Shown here piece by piece: positions 35,019 through 47,742 of a stretch of DNA of 64,000 bases (position 1 is the first letter of the stretch; each line of letters starts with the position of its first letter). The stretch lies in assembly GCA_910574745.1 (NCBI GenBank), contig CAJTCE010000017.1:1-64000 (forward strand), given 5' to 3'. The notes under the pieces were generated by a model. That model worked only from the letters and a program-made list of their open reading frames with translations, had not been told where the DNA came from and made no database searches. The translations under genes and the position numbers were made by a program. This DNA is from Lachnospiraceae bacterium. GTDB taxonomy: Bacteria > Bacillota > Clostridia > Lachnospirales > Lachnospiraceae.

Positions 35019-35423
35019 TTACTTTAATACTTCGATACGTGCAATAGCTCTCTGCAAAGCCGTTTCAGCCCTTGCTATGTCTGTCTCCGTAGTCCTGTTA
35101 TGGATTCTGTCCATAGCCCGTTCTTTTGCATGCTCCGCTCTTTCCTCGTCGATTTCTGCAGGCCATTCCACAATTTCCGCCATAATCGTCATCTTGTCGG
35201 GAAGAATTTCAGCAAAGCCCGCATGGAGCGCCGCTTCCTTGGTTCCTTCCTCTTCAGTAATGGTTAAAATACCCGGTTTCACAATCACAGTCATGGGAAT
35301 GTGCCTCTTGTAGACGCCGATTTCCCCTTCTGTAGTATTAAACTCCACCATTTCTACCATTCCTTCATAGAAAACGCGGTCAGGCGTAATAATCTTTAAT
35401 TCAAATGCACTTTCGCTTGCCAC
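35019..35423 (-). CDS. atpC: F-type ATP synthase epsilon subunit
   Basis: Epsilon sits on the central stalk of F1 and regulates rotation. The 134-residue protein has the N-terminal beta-sandwich (FELKIITPDRVFYEGMVEMVEF, GEIGVYKRHIPM) and a C-terminal helical hairpin (ERAEHAKERAMDRI and on) that can inhibit ATP hydrolysis. The start is GTG at 35423 with AAGGGGTG seven bases before it. It lies 4 bp after atpD and ends the operon. Confidence 0.95.
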   Translation of the reverse strand: MASESAFELKIITPDRVFYEGMVEMVEFNTTEGEIGVYKRHIPMTVIVKPGILTITEEEGTKEAALHAGFAEILPDKMTIMAEIVEWPAEIDEERAEHAKERAMDRIHNRTTETDIARAETALQRAIARIEVLK

Positions 35424-35427
35424 TTAA

Positions 35428-36828
<1,401 letters not shown>

Positions 36829-36846
36829 CTATTTTTCACTCCTTTT

Positions 36847-37704
36847 CTAGCTGATTGCTTCCGCACCCGCTATAATTTCGGTTAATTCCTGTGTAATAGA
36901 TCCCTGACGGGCTCTATTGTATTGTAAGGATAATTTTTCGATCATTTCTTCCGCATTGCTCGTTGCCGAATCCATTGCCTGCATTCTGGCTCCGTTTTCA
37001 CTGGCAACCGCCTCTACCATGCCGCCGTAGATCAGGCTGGTAATATACTTGGGAATCAGAAGATTCAACGCCTCTTCTTCATCCTGTTCAAAGTTCATTA
37101 AAGCCTTGTCGTCATCCGCCTCTTCCACTTCTGCTCCTGCTTCTACCGGAAGAAGTTTTAAAAGAGTGGGTATATGGCTGACTGTATTTTTGAATGCGGT
37201 ATAGGCCAGATAAATTTCGCCGATCTCTCCCTTTGCAAAAGCATCCAGAAGGTCATTTCCAATGCGCATGGCATCTGCATAAACCGGTTCTTCAATCACA
37301 TCCGAATAGTCCTTTACTATGTCATATCCGTAACGGGTAAACGCATCCTTACCCTTTCTTCCTATGGCATAGATTTTTATGTCTTCTTTTTTGAAGTCGC
37401 CTTTGGTAATCAGCTTAATGACGTTGGAGTTATAGCCTCCCGCAAGACCTCTGTTGGAGGTAATGACGATAACCGCCTTTTTGCTGCTCTCTCCCGGCTT
37501 TAAATAAGGATGATTGATAAATCCTGCTTTTGCCAGCACACTTTTTACGGTGGCATACATACACTCAAAATAGGCTTTTGATTTTTCGGCACGGCCTTTG
37601 GCACGCTGGAGCTTTACGGTAGATACAAGCTTCATGGCTTTGGTGATCTGCTGGGTACTCTGAATACTCCCCTTACGTCTCTTGATACTTCTCATGGAAG
37701 CCAT
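36847..37704 (-). CDS. atpG: F-type ATP synthase gamma subunit
   Basis: Gamma forms the rotating central shaft. The 285-residue protein has the N-terminal helix SIKRRKGSIQSTQQITKAMK and the C-terminal helix ARMQAMDSATSNAEEMI that together form the coiled coil inside F1. AAGGTGATAAACT precedes the ATG. It lies between atpA and atpD in the usual order. Confidence 0.97.
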   Translation of the reverse strand: MASMRSIKRRKGSIQSTQQITKAMKLVSTVKLQRAKGRAEKSKAYFECMYATVKSVLAKAGFINHPYLKPGESSKKAVIVITSNRGLAGGYNSNVIKLITKGDFKKEDIKIYAIGRKGKDAFTRYGYDIVKDYSDVIEEPVYADAMRIGNDLLDAFAKGEIGEIYLAYTAFKNTVSHIPTLLKLLPVEAGAEVEEADDDKALMNFEQDEEEALNLLIPKYITSLIYGGMVEAVASENGARMQAMDSATSNAEEMIEKLSLQYNRARQGSITQELTEIIAGAEAIS

Positions 37705-37742
37705 AGTTTATCACCTTTTCTTTCTTAATTGCTCGTTTCCGC

Positions 37743-39254
<1,512 letters not shown>

Positions 39255-39292
39255 TTACGCACCTTTCTTTTTATTTACGGTTCATGCGGGCA

Positions 39293-39838
39293 TCAAAGCC
39301 GCGCCTTTAAAAGCTGCCGTTTCAGCTCTTCTAATTTTGTACGAACGCTGCTATCCACAACCCTGTCGCCTATGCGGATTACCATTCCGCCAATCAGCCC
39401 TTCATCCACATTGTAATGAATTTCCATTTTCCGGTAAGAAGTGGTGGCAAGCAGTCTTTCCTTGACTGCCGCTTTTTTCATCTCATCCAATACAAAAGGC
39501 GTTGTGACATATGCAACTCCGATTCCTTTATGCTCTTTTACTCTGGAAATGAAATAGCGGAAAATTTCTTCCATTTCTACAAAGCGGTCCTTTTTGATGA
39601 TTATGGTCATAAAACCTGTCAGCTCATCGGAAACACGCCCCTTAAAAACCGCTTCCAAAATCTTCAGCTTTTCTTCTTTCAGGATTTTGGGATGGGTCAT
39701 AAGTTTTGAGAAATCGGGATTTTGGGAAAGCGCTTCTAAAACTTCTTCTGTTTCGGAAAGCAGGCTGTCCTCGCACTTCTTTTCCACTGCCAGTTCAAAT
39801 AAAGCATCTCCATAGGTTTTTGAAATCAGCTTAGCCAT
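39293..39838 (-). CDS. atpH: F-type ATP synthase delta subunit
   Basis: Delta joins F1 to the peripheral stalk. The 181-residue protein begins MAKLISKTYGDALFELA and ends with the family signature around GGMVIRIGDRVVDSSVRTKLEELK. It overlaps the atpF gene by 13 bp, indicating coupled translation of the two stalk subunits. Confidence 0.96.
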   Translation of the reverse strand: MAKLISKTYGDALFELAVEKKCEDSLLSETEEVLEALSQNPDFSKLMTHPKILKEEKLKILEAVFKGRVSDELTGFMTIIIKKDRFVEMEEIFRYFISRVKEHKGIGVAYVTTPFVLDEMKKAAVKERLLATTSYRKMEIHYNVDEGLIGGMVIRIGDRVVDSSVRTKLEELKRQLLKARL

Positions 39839-40404
39839 GTGCTCTCACCCATTTCCTTTAATGTTTCATCGATTAAGCTATCCTGAACTGCCATATCCAC
39901 AGAAGCCTTTACCACTTTGCCCGCCATAACGCTGGCAAGAACGATCATTTCTCTCTTTACTTCATCGGCAACCTTCTGCTTTTCAAGCTCTGCTTCCTTA
40001 TTGGCGCGGGCAATGATGGCAGACGCCTCTTCCTTTGCCTTCTCAACAATCTGATCTCCGTTTCTAAGGGCTTTTGCTCTCGCATCGCTTAAAATCTGTT
40101 CAGCTTCCTTATCAATGTTTTTTAACTTATCTTCATATTCCAGTTTTAATGCAGCGGCGCTTTCCTTGTCTTCTTTTGCGCTTTCAATATCATCCGCAAT
40201 TTTTTCCTGCCTTTTCTGCATCATATTGCGGACAGGATTAAATAACTTGTTGGAAGCGATTAAGAACAGGAAAAAGATTGCAATAATCATTAATACTGCA
40301 TCATGCAACAGCTGAAAATCCAAATCAAACAGCCTCGTCATCCCCGTCTGTGCCACCGATGTCTCACTAAGCAGGATGAGTCCTGTATTTAATAACGTAT
40401 TCAA
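39826..40404 (-). CDS. atpF: F-type ATP synthase b subunit
   Basis: The b subunit dimer forms the peripheral stalk. The 192-residue protein has a short N-terminal extension, one transmembrane helix (about 31-50) and a long charged coiled coil. The start is TTG at 40404: AAGGAGG lies eight bases upstream and no ATG fits. The N-terminal 27 residues before the membrane helix are longer than in many homologues. Confidence 0.94.
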   Translation of the reverse strand: MNTLLNTGLILLSETSVAQTGMTRLFDLDFQLLHDAVLMIIAIFFLFLIASNKLFNPVRNMMQKRQEKIADDIESAKEDKESAAALKLEYEDKLKNIDKEAEQILSDARAKALRNGDQIVEKAKEEASAIIARANKEAELEKQKVADEVKREMIVLASVMAGKVVKASVDMAVQDSLIDETLKEMGESTWLS

Positions 40405-40443
40405 GCCTTAAGCCTCCTTTCTTTGTTTTTTGTGAAAGGTTTT

Positions 40444-41467
<1,024 letters not shown>

Positions 41468-41471
41468 ACAT

Positions 41472-41858
41472 TCACCTCCTAAATAATTTATGAGTAAACG
41501 GCGCCGTATACGCCGCTACTTTCAAACTCCACATTCCCAAAAACGCCGAAAGGGGATTCCCCACTTCCGTAATCATCAGAATACCCAGAACAACCAGTTG
41601 AATGCCATATCGCAAAGCGCTGTTTTTCTGCAGGCGCTTTGTAGCGGTTTCCTCGTCATAACCAAATGCCCTGTCTAAAGACCATGCCATCTGCCACGCA
41701 ACAAACATAGCGGTCACTATACCAATCGTAAGCCCGATGGTATATCCCGCTTTATCATTTACAAACCATACCGGAATGAATTCTGCAACAGCTCCAAAAA
41801 TCAAAATGCCCGTAAGCAGATCCGGCAATGAACTATTTATTTCTCCTGGTTTTTTCAT
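41472..41858 (-). CDS. ATP synthase operon membrane protein, subunit I type
   Basis: A 128-residue membrane protein with four hydrophobic segments. It occupies the place of atpI, between an AtpZ-like gene and atpB. ATG 41858 is chosen from GGAGAAGCCGA just before it; the open frame reaches 42005 but would then overlap most of the upstream gene. Subunit I proteins are thought to help assemble the c ring. Sequence alone does not prove the family, but the position and topology fit. Confidence 0.75.
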   Translation of the reverse strand: MKKPGEINSSLPDLLTGILIFGAVAEFIPVWFVNDKAGYTIGLTIGIVTAMFVAWQMAWSLDRAFGYDEETATKRLQKNSALRYGIQLVVLGILMITEVGNPLSAFLGMWSLKVAAYTAPFTHKLFRR

Positions 41859-42081
41859 TCGGCTTCTCCTTATCTTCGTATATCTTTTTCGAAAAAAGAA
41901 ATACATTTCTGAATCCCGCCAATGCACCGATGAAAAAGAAAACAATGACCCAAAAAGAAGTTTCAAGCTTTTTATCAATAAAATTTCCCAAAAACGCACA
42001 GCCAAAAATGGGAACCAGCATATTCAGCCCAAACTGGGTTATCATAGCAAGAGCACGATATACATTTTTGTTATATTTCAT
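41833..42081 (-). CDS. atpZ: AtpZ/AtpI-family protein
   Basis: An 82-residue protein with two transmembrane helices and the AtpZ pattern (MITQFGLNMLVPIFGCAFLG, then FWVIVFFFIGALAGFRNV) followed by a charged tail. AtpZ-like proteins accompany F-type ATPase operons, often with AtpI, and are linked to divalent-cation uptake or c-ring assembly. It is the first gene of the operon, 70 bp from the promoter, and overlaps the next gene by 26 bp. Confidence 0.85.
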   Translation of the reverse strand: MKYNKNVYRALAMITQFGLNMLVPIFGCAFLGNFIDKKLETSFWVIVFFFIGALAGFRNVFLFSKKIYEDKEKPNEKTRRNK

Positions 42082-42150
42082 ATAGATACGGCCCCTTCAA
42101 ACTTCCTGATTCTGCTTTAAAAGGCTTATTCTTCCAGCCGGACTGTTTTT

Positions 42151-42179
42151 ATTATACTCATTTTTCCGGTTTATGTCCA
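42151..42179 (-). promoter_or_regulatory. ATP synthase operon promoter
   Basis: On the minus strand TGGACA and TATAAT are exactly 17 bases apart, about 70 bp before the atpZ start. Confidence 0.75.
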
Positions 42180-42234
42180 CTTAATACTTGCAAAATCAAC
42201 TTAAAATTTATACAAACAACAGACTGCATTTTCG

Positions 42235-42263
42235 TTGACTTTTACCCCTCCAAAGTGTAGTAT
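42235..42263 (+). promoter_or_regulatory. Promoter for the DUF402 gene
   Basis: TTGACT (42235-42240) and TAGTAT (42258-42263) are 17 bases apart, 40 bp before the start codon. It is back to back with the atp promoter. Confidence 0.65.
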
Positions 42264-42302
42264 TTATAAAAATATCCACCGTTTCTGCCGAAAGGAGTCC
42301 CA

Positions 42303-42851
42303 ATGAAAACACCTGTTTTGTTTCGAAAAAGAATCATCCCTGACGAATGCATCTGCCTTAAGAATGACGAAATTCTTTATTTTTCCCCGGAGGAACACAT
42401 TCTCGTTACCCGGTGGCATGCCCTGAAGCCAAGGGAAGATCTGCACCACGGCTACTCCTGCTATTTTTATGACCTGGGGTTTAAAGTAAGCAAATTCTAT
42501 CAAAAAGACGGCAGCCTTTTATACTGGTATTGCGATATTATCCATGTGGATTATCCGGTCCCTGAACCTGCCGGCAGCACAAAAGAGCTTTCAAATGAAA
42601 TTCCTTTGGACGAAACCGGCGACTGCCTCGTCGCAACCGATTTACTTGCCGACGTCATCATCTATCCCGACGGTTTTGTAAAAATCGTAGATTTGGACGA
42701 GCTGACCCTCGCTCTTAATTCCGGCGCTTTAAGCATAGAACTGCTAAAGGCCGCCCTGACCCGCTTGAGTACCCTTTTAAATTTAATTTATTCCGGGGAA
42801 TTCAAAAAATATCAGGAATATCTGGAAAAATACGAAAATCCAAAATCATAA
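42303..42851 (+). CDS. DUF402-domain protein
   Basis: A 182-residue soluble protein of the DUF402 (FomD-like) family. The core includes YWYCDIIHVDYPVPE (about 78-92) and VIIYPDGFVKIVDLDEL (about 120-136), the conserved acidic metal-binding region. Characterised relatives hydrolyse nucleoside di- or triphosphates or phosphate intermediates, but the substrate here is unknown. AAAGGAG precedes the ATG. It is a single-gene unit with its own promoter. Confidence 0.85.
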   Translation: MKTPVLFRKRIIPDECICLKNDEILYFSPEEHILVTRWHALKPREDLHHGYSCYFYDLGFKVSKFYQKDGSLLYWYCDIIHVDYPVPEPAGSTKELSNEIPLDETGDCLVATDLLADVIIYPDGFVKIVDLDELTLALNSGALSIELLKAALTRLSTLLNLIYSGEFKKYQEYLEKYENPKS

Positions 42852-42902
42852 AAAACATAATATCAGCGAAATACATAAGCGGTAAAAAATCCGGTAGAAA
42901 TT

Positions 42903-44051
42903 CTAATAGAAAATATGCCCGCCAATCTGCATGCCCGTCAGCCCCGGTATGGGCGTTCTGAAAAACAGACAGTTCCCCACAGGAGCCGCGCCCGCCATGG
43001 CATCCGAAGCCGCCTGGTAGCATTCTGCGTTAGCGCCTCTGGAAAGAACAATGGCAAAACGTCCGCTTCCCACCGGCGAAAATTGTCTGTTCTGATAGAT
43101 TACCTCCAAAACCGTATTGGGAAATACCGCGCTTTTTACACGGTTCATAACCACATTTCCTACGGCAACCTTTCCCGTATAGGGTTCTCCTCCTGCCTCA
43201 CACTCAATAATTGCCGCCAGCAGATCAATATCTCCTGCCGCAAAGGCAACATCCGATAAATCTGTAAATCCCGCTGCTGCCGCCTGCTGACTTAATTTCA
43301 TTTCCTCTTCCAGCTTTGCCTGAAGGGTCGCAATATCATTTTCGCTTTCCTTAAGCTGTTTCTCATATTCCAGCAGTTCTTTTTCTTTTTCGGAAATCTG
43401 GTCCTCATAAGCCGCCATGCTTGCACTGGTCTCTTTTACCATTCCCGAAATTTCTTCTTTTTTCTTAAGGGCCTCTTCTCTCAAAACATCCAAAGCGTCT
43501 TTTTCATCTATTAAGGCCTGCTCATCCTTTGCGATCTGTTCCTGAAGACTGACATAATTTTCCAGCATCTGCCTGTCATACTCTGTAAGCTTTTCCACAT
43601 ATTCCGTTTTATTCAAAAAATCCCCAAAGCTCTCCGCCGAAAAAAACAGCTCCAGGTATGCGGCGTTCCCCCGCTCATACATAAACTGAATCCGTTCCTT
43701 CATGGCCTCATACTGCTCTTTGGAGTTTTCCTTTGCCTTTTCTAAAGCCACCTTTATTTCTTCAATTTCGATTTCCTTTTCTTTAATGAGCCCTTCTATG
43801 TTGGCCAACTCGCCGCTGGCCTGGTTTAACTGCCCGTTTAACTGATTCAGATAAGTCTGCAAATCAGCCTTTTCCGTGTTTAAACTGTTTAAATCGCTCT
43901 GGGTATTGTCAATGCCGTTTTCTGCTTCTTCCTTTTCTCCCTGGGCTTCCTGCAGCTGAGTGTATGTGGAGGCCGGAACATCCGCCGCTGCCGTCATAAA
44001 CAACACTGCTGCCATTATGAACGCCTGGATAATCCTCGCCGCTTTTTTCAT
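42903..44051 (-). CDS. Secreted cell-wall hydrolase: coiled coil plus SleB-type domain
   Basis: A 382-residue exported protein with a signal peptide (about 1-28, basic start then hydrophobic), a long coiled coil (about 30-255, CwlO/PcsB-like, with the conserved block RIQFMYERGNAAYLELFFSA) and a C-terminal SleB/CwlJ-type hydrolase domain (about 275-382: IECEAGGEPYTGKVAVGNVV, then RQFSPV). The Glu of CEAGG is the expected catalytic residue. SleB-type enzymes act on peptidoglycan, often spore cortex; fusion to a PcsB-like coil suggests a division- or membrane-complex-controlled enzyme. ATG 44051 is set by AGAGGT; the frame extends seven codons upstream. Confidence 0.88.
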   Translation of the reverse strand: MKKAARIIQAFIMAAVLFMTAAADVPASTYTQLQEAQGEKEEAENGIDNTQSDLNSLNTEKADLQTYLNQLNGQLNQASGELANIEGLIKEKEIEIEEIKVALEKAKENSKEQYEAMKERIQFMYERGNAAYLELFFSAESFGDFLNKTEYVEKLTEYDRQMLENYVSLQEQIAKDEQALIDEKDALDVLREEALKKKEEISGMVKETSASMAAYEDQISEKEKELLEYEKQLKESENDIATLQAKLEEEMKLSQQAAAAGFTDLSDVAFAAGDIDLLAAIIECEAGGEPYTGKVAVGNVVMNRVKSAVFPNTVLEVIYQNRQFSPVGSGRFAIVLSRGANAECYQAASDAMAGAAPVGNCLFFRTPIPGLTGMQIGGHIFY

Positions 44052-44071
44052 CACATTACCTCTATCCTTCA

Positions 44072-44557
44072 TTATAGTTCCAATTCAATCTTTTTATCTG
44101 AATACCGATACTGATAATAAGCAACTCCCGCGGCATCAAACATCATTTTGGACGCCTTAACCGACTCGGAATCCTTATACTTATCCGTGGCATATACTAC
44201 CGTTTTAATTCCCGCCTGAATAATCGCCTTTGCGCATTCATTGCAGGGAAACAGGGAAACATAGAGCTTCGTTCCTTCCAGGCTTCCTCCCCGGTAGTTC
44301 AATATGGCGTTTAACTCACTGTGGGTCACAAAAGGGTACTTAGTCCCCATTTCCCCGCCTTCTCTTGCCCACGGAAATAAATCGTCGGAGCAGCCGTTGG
44401 GGAATCCGTTATATCCCATAGACAAAATTCTGTTGTCATTTCCCACAATACAGGCTCCTACCTGCGTATTGGGGTCTTTGGAGCGCATCCCCGAAAGCTG
44501 TGCCACCCCCATAAAATATTCATCCCATGAAATATAGTCTTTTCTCTGACCGGACAT
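44072..44557 (-). CDS. Deoxycytidylate deaminase
   Basis: dCMP deaminase (ComEB-like) makes dUMP for dTMP synthesis. The 161-residue protein has the zinc motifs His79-Ser-Glu81 and PCNEC with Cys105 and Cys108, and the CGSMGYN-like loop LSMGYNGFPNGC. A GGGGGAG ribosome site precedes the ATG. It lies 14 bp after upp, so the two pyrimidine-salvage genes are likely co-transcribed. Confidence 0.92.
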   Translation of the reverse strand: MSGQRKDYISWDEYFMGVAQLSGMRSKDPNTQVGACIVGNDNRILSMGYNGFPNGCSDDLFPWAREGGEMGTKYPFVTHSELNAILNYRGGSLEGTKLYVSLFPCNECAKAIIQAGIKTVVYATDKYKDSESVKASKMMFDAAGVAYYQYRYSDKKIELEL

Positions 44558-44571
44558 AAGAAACTCCCCCT

Positions 44572-45201
44572 TTATTTGGTGCCGAAAATCCTGTCTCCCG
44601 CATCTCCTAAGCCGGGTACAATATAATTGTGGTCATTAAGCTTTTCATCCAAAGCGCCAATATAAATATCCACATCGGGATGAGCCTCCTGCAAGGCCTT
44701 TACTCCCTCCGGAGCAGCAATAATGCACATGAAATGAATGTTTTTACAGCCCTTTGCCTTTAACATGTCAATTGCCGCCACACAAGACCCTCCTGTGGCC
44801 AGCATAGGATCTACCACAAATACTTCCCTTTCATCACAGTCCGCCGGAAGCTTGCAGTAGTACTCCACAGGCTTATAAGTAACCGGATCCCTGTAAAGAC
44901 CGATATGACCTATTTTTGCCGCGGGAATCATGCTGAGCATTCCGTCAACCATACCAAGTCCCGCCCTTAAAATCGGTACAATCGCCATCTTCTTGCCCTT
45001 CAATTCTTTTACTGTTGTTTTGCAGATAGGCGTTTCAATTTCCACCTCCGAAAGAGGCAGGTCCCTGGTTGCTTCATAACAAATTAACATGGCAATTTCA
45101 CTAATTGTCTGCCGAAAATCCTTGGTGCCGGTTTCACACCTTCTGATATAGCCGATTTTGTGCTGAATCAGCGGGTGCTCCATAACAATCACTCTGCTCA
45201 T
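44572..45201 (-). CDS. upp: Uracil phosphoribosyltransferase
   Basis: Upp salvages uracil with PRPP to UMP. The 209-residue product begins [20 protein letters not shown] and has the PRPP-binding loop [12 protein letters not shown] and the uracil-site motif [12 protein letters not shown] at the end. ATG 45201 is chosen because ACGGAGGAAGAG precedes it; the open frame starts ten codons earlier. It lies between rpiB and the dCMP deaminase gene. Confidence 0.97.
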   Translation of the reverse strand: MSRVIVMEHPLIQHKIGYIRRCETGTKDFRQTISEIAMLICYEATRDLPLSEVEIETPICKTTVKELKGKKMAIVPILRAGLGMVDGMLSMIPAAKIGHIGLYRDPVTYKPVEYYCKLPADCDEREVFVVDPMLATGGSCVAAIDMLKAKGCKNIHFMCIIAAPEGVKALQEAHPDVDIYIGALDEKLNDHNYIVPGLGDAGDRIFGTK

Positions 45202-45259
45202 ATACTCTTCCTCCGTAAATCGGGAAAACATTTCACATGCCGTCCGCTCCCTAAAATAA

Positions 45260-45691
45260 TCAATCCGTTTCTATTGCATCCACTCTTCGTTTATGCTTTT
45301 CCTCTTCGGAAAATCCTGTATTTAAAAATGTATCCACAATTTCCAGCGCCAGGTTCGGACCTACAATGCCGGCCCCCATTGCCAGTATGTTGGCATCATT
45401 GTGTAAACGTGTCATCTTCGCCGAAAGGGTATCGGCACATAAAGCAGCGCGAATTCCTTTTACCTTGTTGGCAACAATGGAAATTCCGATTCCCGTAGTG
45501 CAGATTACGATTCCTTTATCGCAGCTTCCGTCAGCTACAGCCTTTGCCACCGCTTTTCCGAATACGGGATAATCGCATGAGTTCTTATCATAGCATCCCA
45601 TGTCGTTTACATCTACGCCCTTTTCCTCCAAATGTCTGATTACCAGTTCCTTTAAATCATATCCTCCATGATCACTTCCGATTGCTATCAT
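45260..45691 (-). CDS. rpiB: Ribose-5-phosphate isomerase B
   Basis: RpiB interconverts ribose-5-phosphate and ribulose-5-phosphate. The 143-residue protein begins [13 protein letters not shown], has the catalytic Cys64 in [14 protein letters not shown] and the [15 protein letters not shown] segment. Its product is the substrate of PRPP synthetase, and PRPP is used by the adjacent upp. Gene order Sua5-rpiB-upp resembles Bacillus. Confidence 0.95.
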   Translation of the reverse strand: MIAIGSDHGGYDLKELVIRHLEEKGVDVNDMGCYDKNSCDYPVFGKAVAKAVADGSCDKGIVICTTGIGISIVANKVKGIRAALCADTLSAKMTRLHNDANILAMGAGIVGPNLALEIVDTFLNTGFSEEEKHKRRVDAIETD

Positions 45692-45770
45692 GCTTTTTTC
45701 CTGCCTTTCCTGATTATGATGTCAAATGATGATCTGAAAATATCATATCCTTTTAAACCCCTTACTTCAA

Positions 45771-46835
45771 TTACACTTTTATAATCCGGTGTCCTGCCGC
45801 CTTTAACAGCCTGTTCATTATGGCATGTCCCATTCCCCCGTAATCAAAAGCCTCTGAATAAATAGCTTCAGCTCCCTCTTCATCGAATTCCCGCAGTATC
45901 TCATAAAGCCTTCTGGCAACGGCTGCTTCATCCTCTCTCTTTCCCACGCTTTTTTTCAGACACGCCTCATAGGAATCAATGGTTTCGTCGGTTACAATAA
46001 TTCCCACCTTTTTTCCGACTGCCGCCCCTTCCTTGATTCTGTCATTTACATACGCCGTTACCCTCCGGCTTTCGCCGCTGACAATAACCAGTTCTCCCTT
46101 TGGTGCATAATGCCGGTATTTCATCCCCGGCGCCTTGGGCGCTGCTCCCGATAAATTACTCAAAATAGTACGGTCAACTTCAACCCTGCACAAAACCTCT
46201 TCCAGCATTTCCTCCGTCACATACCCGGGCCGCAAAATAACGGGAATATCCTCTGTCATATCCACAATCGTAGACTCCAGCCCGATTTCGCAACTTCCGC
46301 TATCCAGGATCATTTCTATTCTACCCTGTAAATCTTCAAACACATGCTTTCCGCTGGTAGGTGAAGGCCGCCCCGAAGCATTGGCGCTGGGCGCTGCCAC
46401 AAATCCTCCCGCCGCTTTAATCAAGACCTGCGCCGTTTTATCGGAAGGAAAACGCACGGCCACTGTATCAAGCCCGCCTGTGGTTTCATAAGGTACCGCT
46501 TCATTTTTTGAAAAAATCATGGTAAGAGGCCCCGGCCAGAAATGCTTTGCCAAGGCTTCTGCCGCTTTTGGTATATGGGAAACAATTTTGTCCAAATCCT
46601 GCAAATCGGCAATATGTACAATCAGCGGATTATCCGAAGGCCTTCCCTTTGCGCTGTAAATCTTCCGGGAGGATTCCGGATTCAGGGCATCTCCACCCAG
46701 TCCGTAAACCGTTTCCGTGGGAAAAGCAACCAGGCCGCCGCGTCTTATGATTTCGCCTGCTTCCCTGAGCAAATCCTCATCTATGTGTTCTCTGGAAATC
46801 TTTTCCCATTTGGTATCCACTCTATTCATCTCCAA
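45771..46835 (-). CDS. Threonylcarbamoyl-AMP synthase, Sua5 type
   Basis: This enzyme makes threonylcarbamoyl-AMP from Thr, bicarbonate and ATP for the t6A37 modification of tRNAs reading ANN codons. The 354-residue protein has the YrdC domain (about 20-215: GGLVAFPTETVYGLGGDA, SKGRPSDNPL-type KGRPSDNPLIVH, PSANASGRPSPT) and a C-terminal Sua5 domain (about 240-350), so it is the Sua5 rather than short TsaC form. It begins MEMNRVDTKWE. Bacillus ywlC occupies the same neighbourhood. Confidence 0.95.
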   Translation of the reverse strand: MEMNRVDTKWEKISREHIDEDLLREAGEIIRRGGLVAFPTETVYGLGGDALNPESSRKIYSAKGRPSDNPLIVHIADLQDLDKIVSHIPKAAEALAKHFWPGPLTMIFSKNEAVPYETTGGLDTVAVRFPSDKTAQVLIKAAGGFVAAPSANASGRPSPTSGKHVFEDLQGRIEMILDSGSCEIGLESTIVDMTEDIPVILRPGYVTEEMLEEVLCRVEVDRTILSNLSGAAPKAPGMKYRHYAPKGELVIVSGESRRVTAYVNDRIKEGAAVGKKVGIIVTDETIDSYEACLKKSVGKREDEAAVARRLYEILREFDEEGAEAIYSEAFDYGGMGHAIMNRLLKAAGHRIIKV

Positions 46836-46907
46836 AACTGTCAGGCGTTTCCACTTACCGCCGGTAGGCTGCCGCAGTTCTCCTGCTTCGCCCTATTTTA
46901 CCATAAA

Positions 46908-47594
46908 TCATTTCGTATTGAAATACTTTAAAATTCCCAAATATAGGTTCCAGGCCAATTTTTCCTGATAAGCTTCATTGCTTAAAAGAGCCGCTTCTTC
47001 CGGATTGGATAAAAAACCGCACTCGGCAATGACCGTAGGGACCGAAGATTTCTTTAACAGATAATAGCTGTCATTCTCCTTCGCTTCCCTGGGTCTTTCA
47101 ACTTTCAGTCCTGTATTCAACTGCTCCTGTAAGATCTGCGAAATCCTGCCGCCTTCCTCAGACCCTTTATAATAGAAGCATTGGGGTCCCCTGACCGATG
47201 CATCGCTATAGCTGTTCTGATGGATGCTTACCACTAAATCCGCCTGAACCTCTTCAATGAATCCGACTCTTCTCCTCATATCCTGAACCTTTTTATTGCT
47301 GGCGTCCTCATCATACAGCCCCATGTCATCATGTCTTGTGAGGATAACCGTTAAATCGGACTGCTGCAAAAACATTTCCAGCTTCAATGCCACTTGTAAA
47401 TTGATATCTTTCTCTAAAACCTGATTAACGCCTACCTTGCCCGGGTCATTTCCCCCGTGTCCCACATCGATAACCACAATTCTCTTTTCTTCTGTTTTCT
47501 GTGCCATTGTATATACGGCCGCTTCTTTTGACAGAAAATACATTGCCACCAGTAAAAAGACAGTCATAGTCAGTGCCACTACTCTTTTTTCCAT
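46908..47594 (-). CDS. N-acetylmuramoyl-L-alanine amidase, CwlD-like
   Basis: A 228-residue exported amidase_3 enzyme: N-terminal membrane anchor or signal (about 4-22), then VVIDVGHGGNDPGK with a zinc His, a second His/Glu region, SIHQNSY with another zinc His and IAECGFLSN with the catalytic Glu. Size and anchor match CwlD, which acts with PdaA to make muramic-delta-lactam in spore cortex. The frame extends 30 codons upstream to 47684, but the shorter start avoids overlap with the terminator of the upstream gene. Confidence 0.87.
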   Translation of the reverse strand: MEKRVVALTMTVFLLVAMYFLSKEAAVYTMAQKTEEKRIVVIDVGHGGNDPGKVGVNQVLEKDINLQVALKLEMFLQQSDLTVILTRHDDMGLYDEDASNKKVQDMRRRVGFIEEVQADLVVSIHQNSYSDASVRGPQCFYYKGSEEGGRISQILQEQLNTGLKVERPREAKENDSYYLLKKSSVPTVIAECGFLSNPEEAALLSNEAYQEKLAWNLYLGILKYFNTK

Positions 47595-47645
47595 ATCTAA
47601 CACATTCCGATTAAGCCTTATTACATTATATGGATAAAAAGCAAA

Positions 47646-47718
47646 AAGATTCTGCCCTTTATCCTTAGCCCCGGTATCTGCCAAACGCCGACGCTTAGAA
47701 AAAATCAGGCAGAATCAG
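47646..47718 (-). terminator. Terminator-like inverted repeat after the GH18 gene
   Basis: On the minus strand GATTCTGCC and GGGCAGAATC flank a loop of about 45 bases, and the second arm is followed by TTTTTGC. The loop is long, so its strength is uncertain. Confidence 0.5.
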
Positions 47719-47742
47719 TTTCATTATTTATTTCTTTTCCGT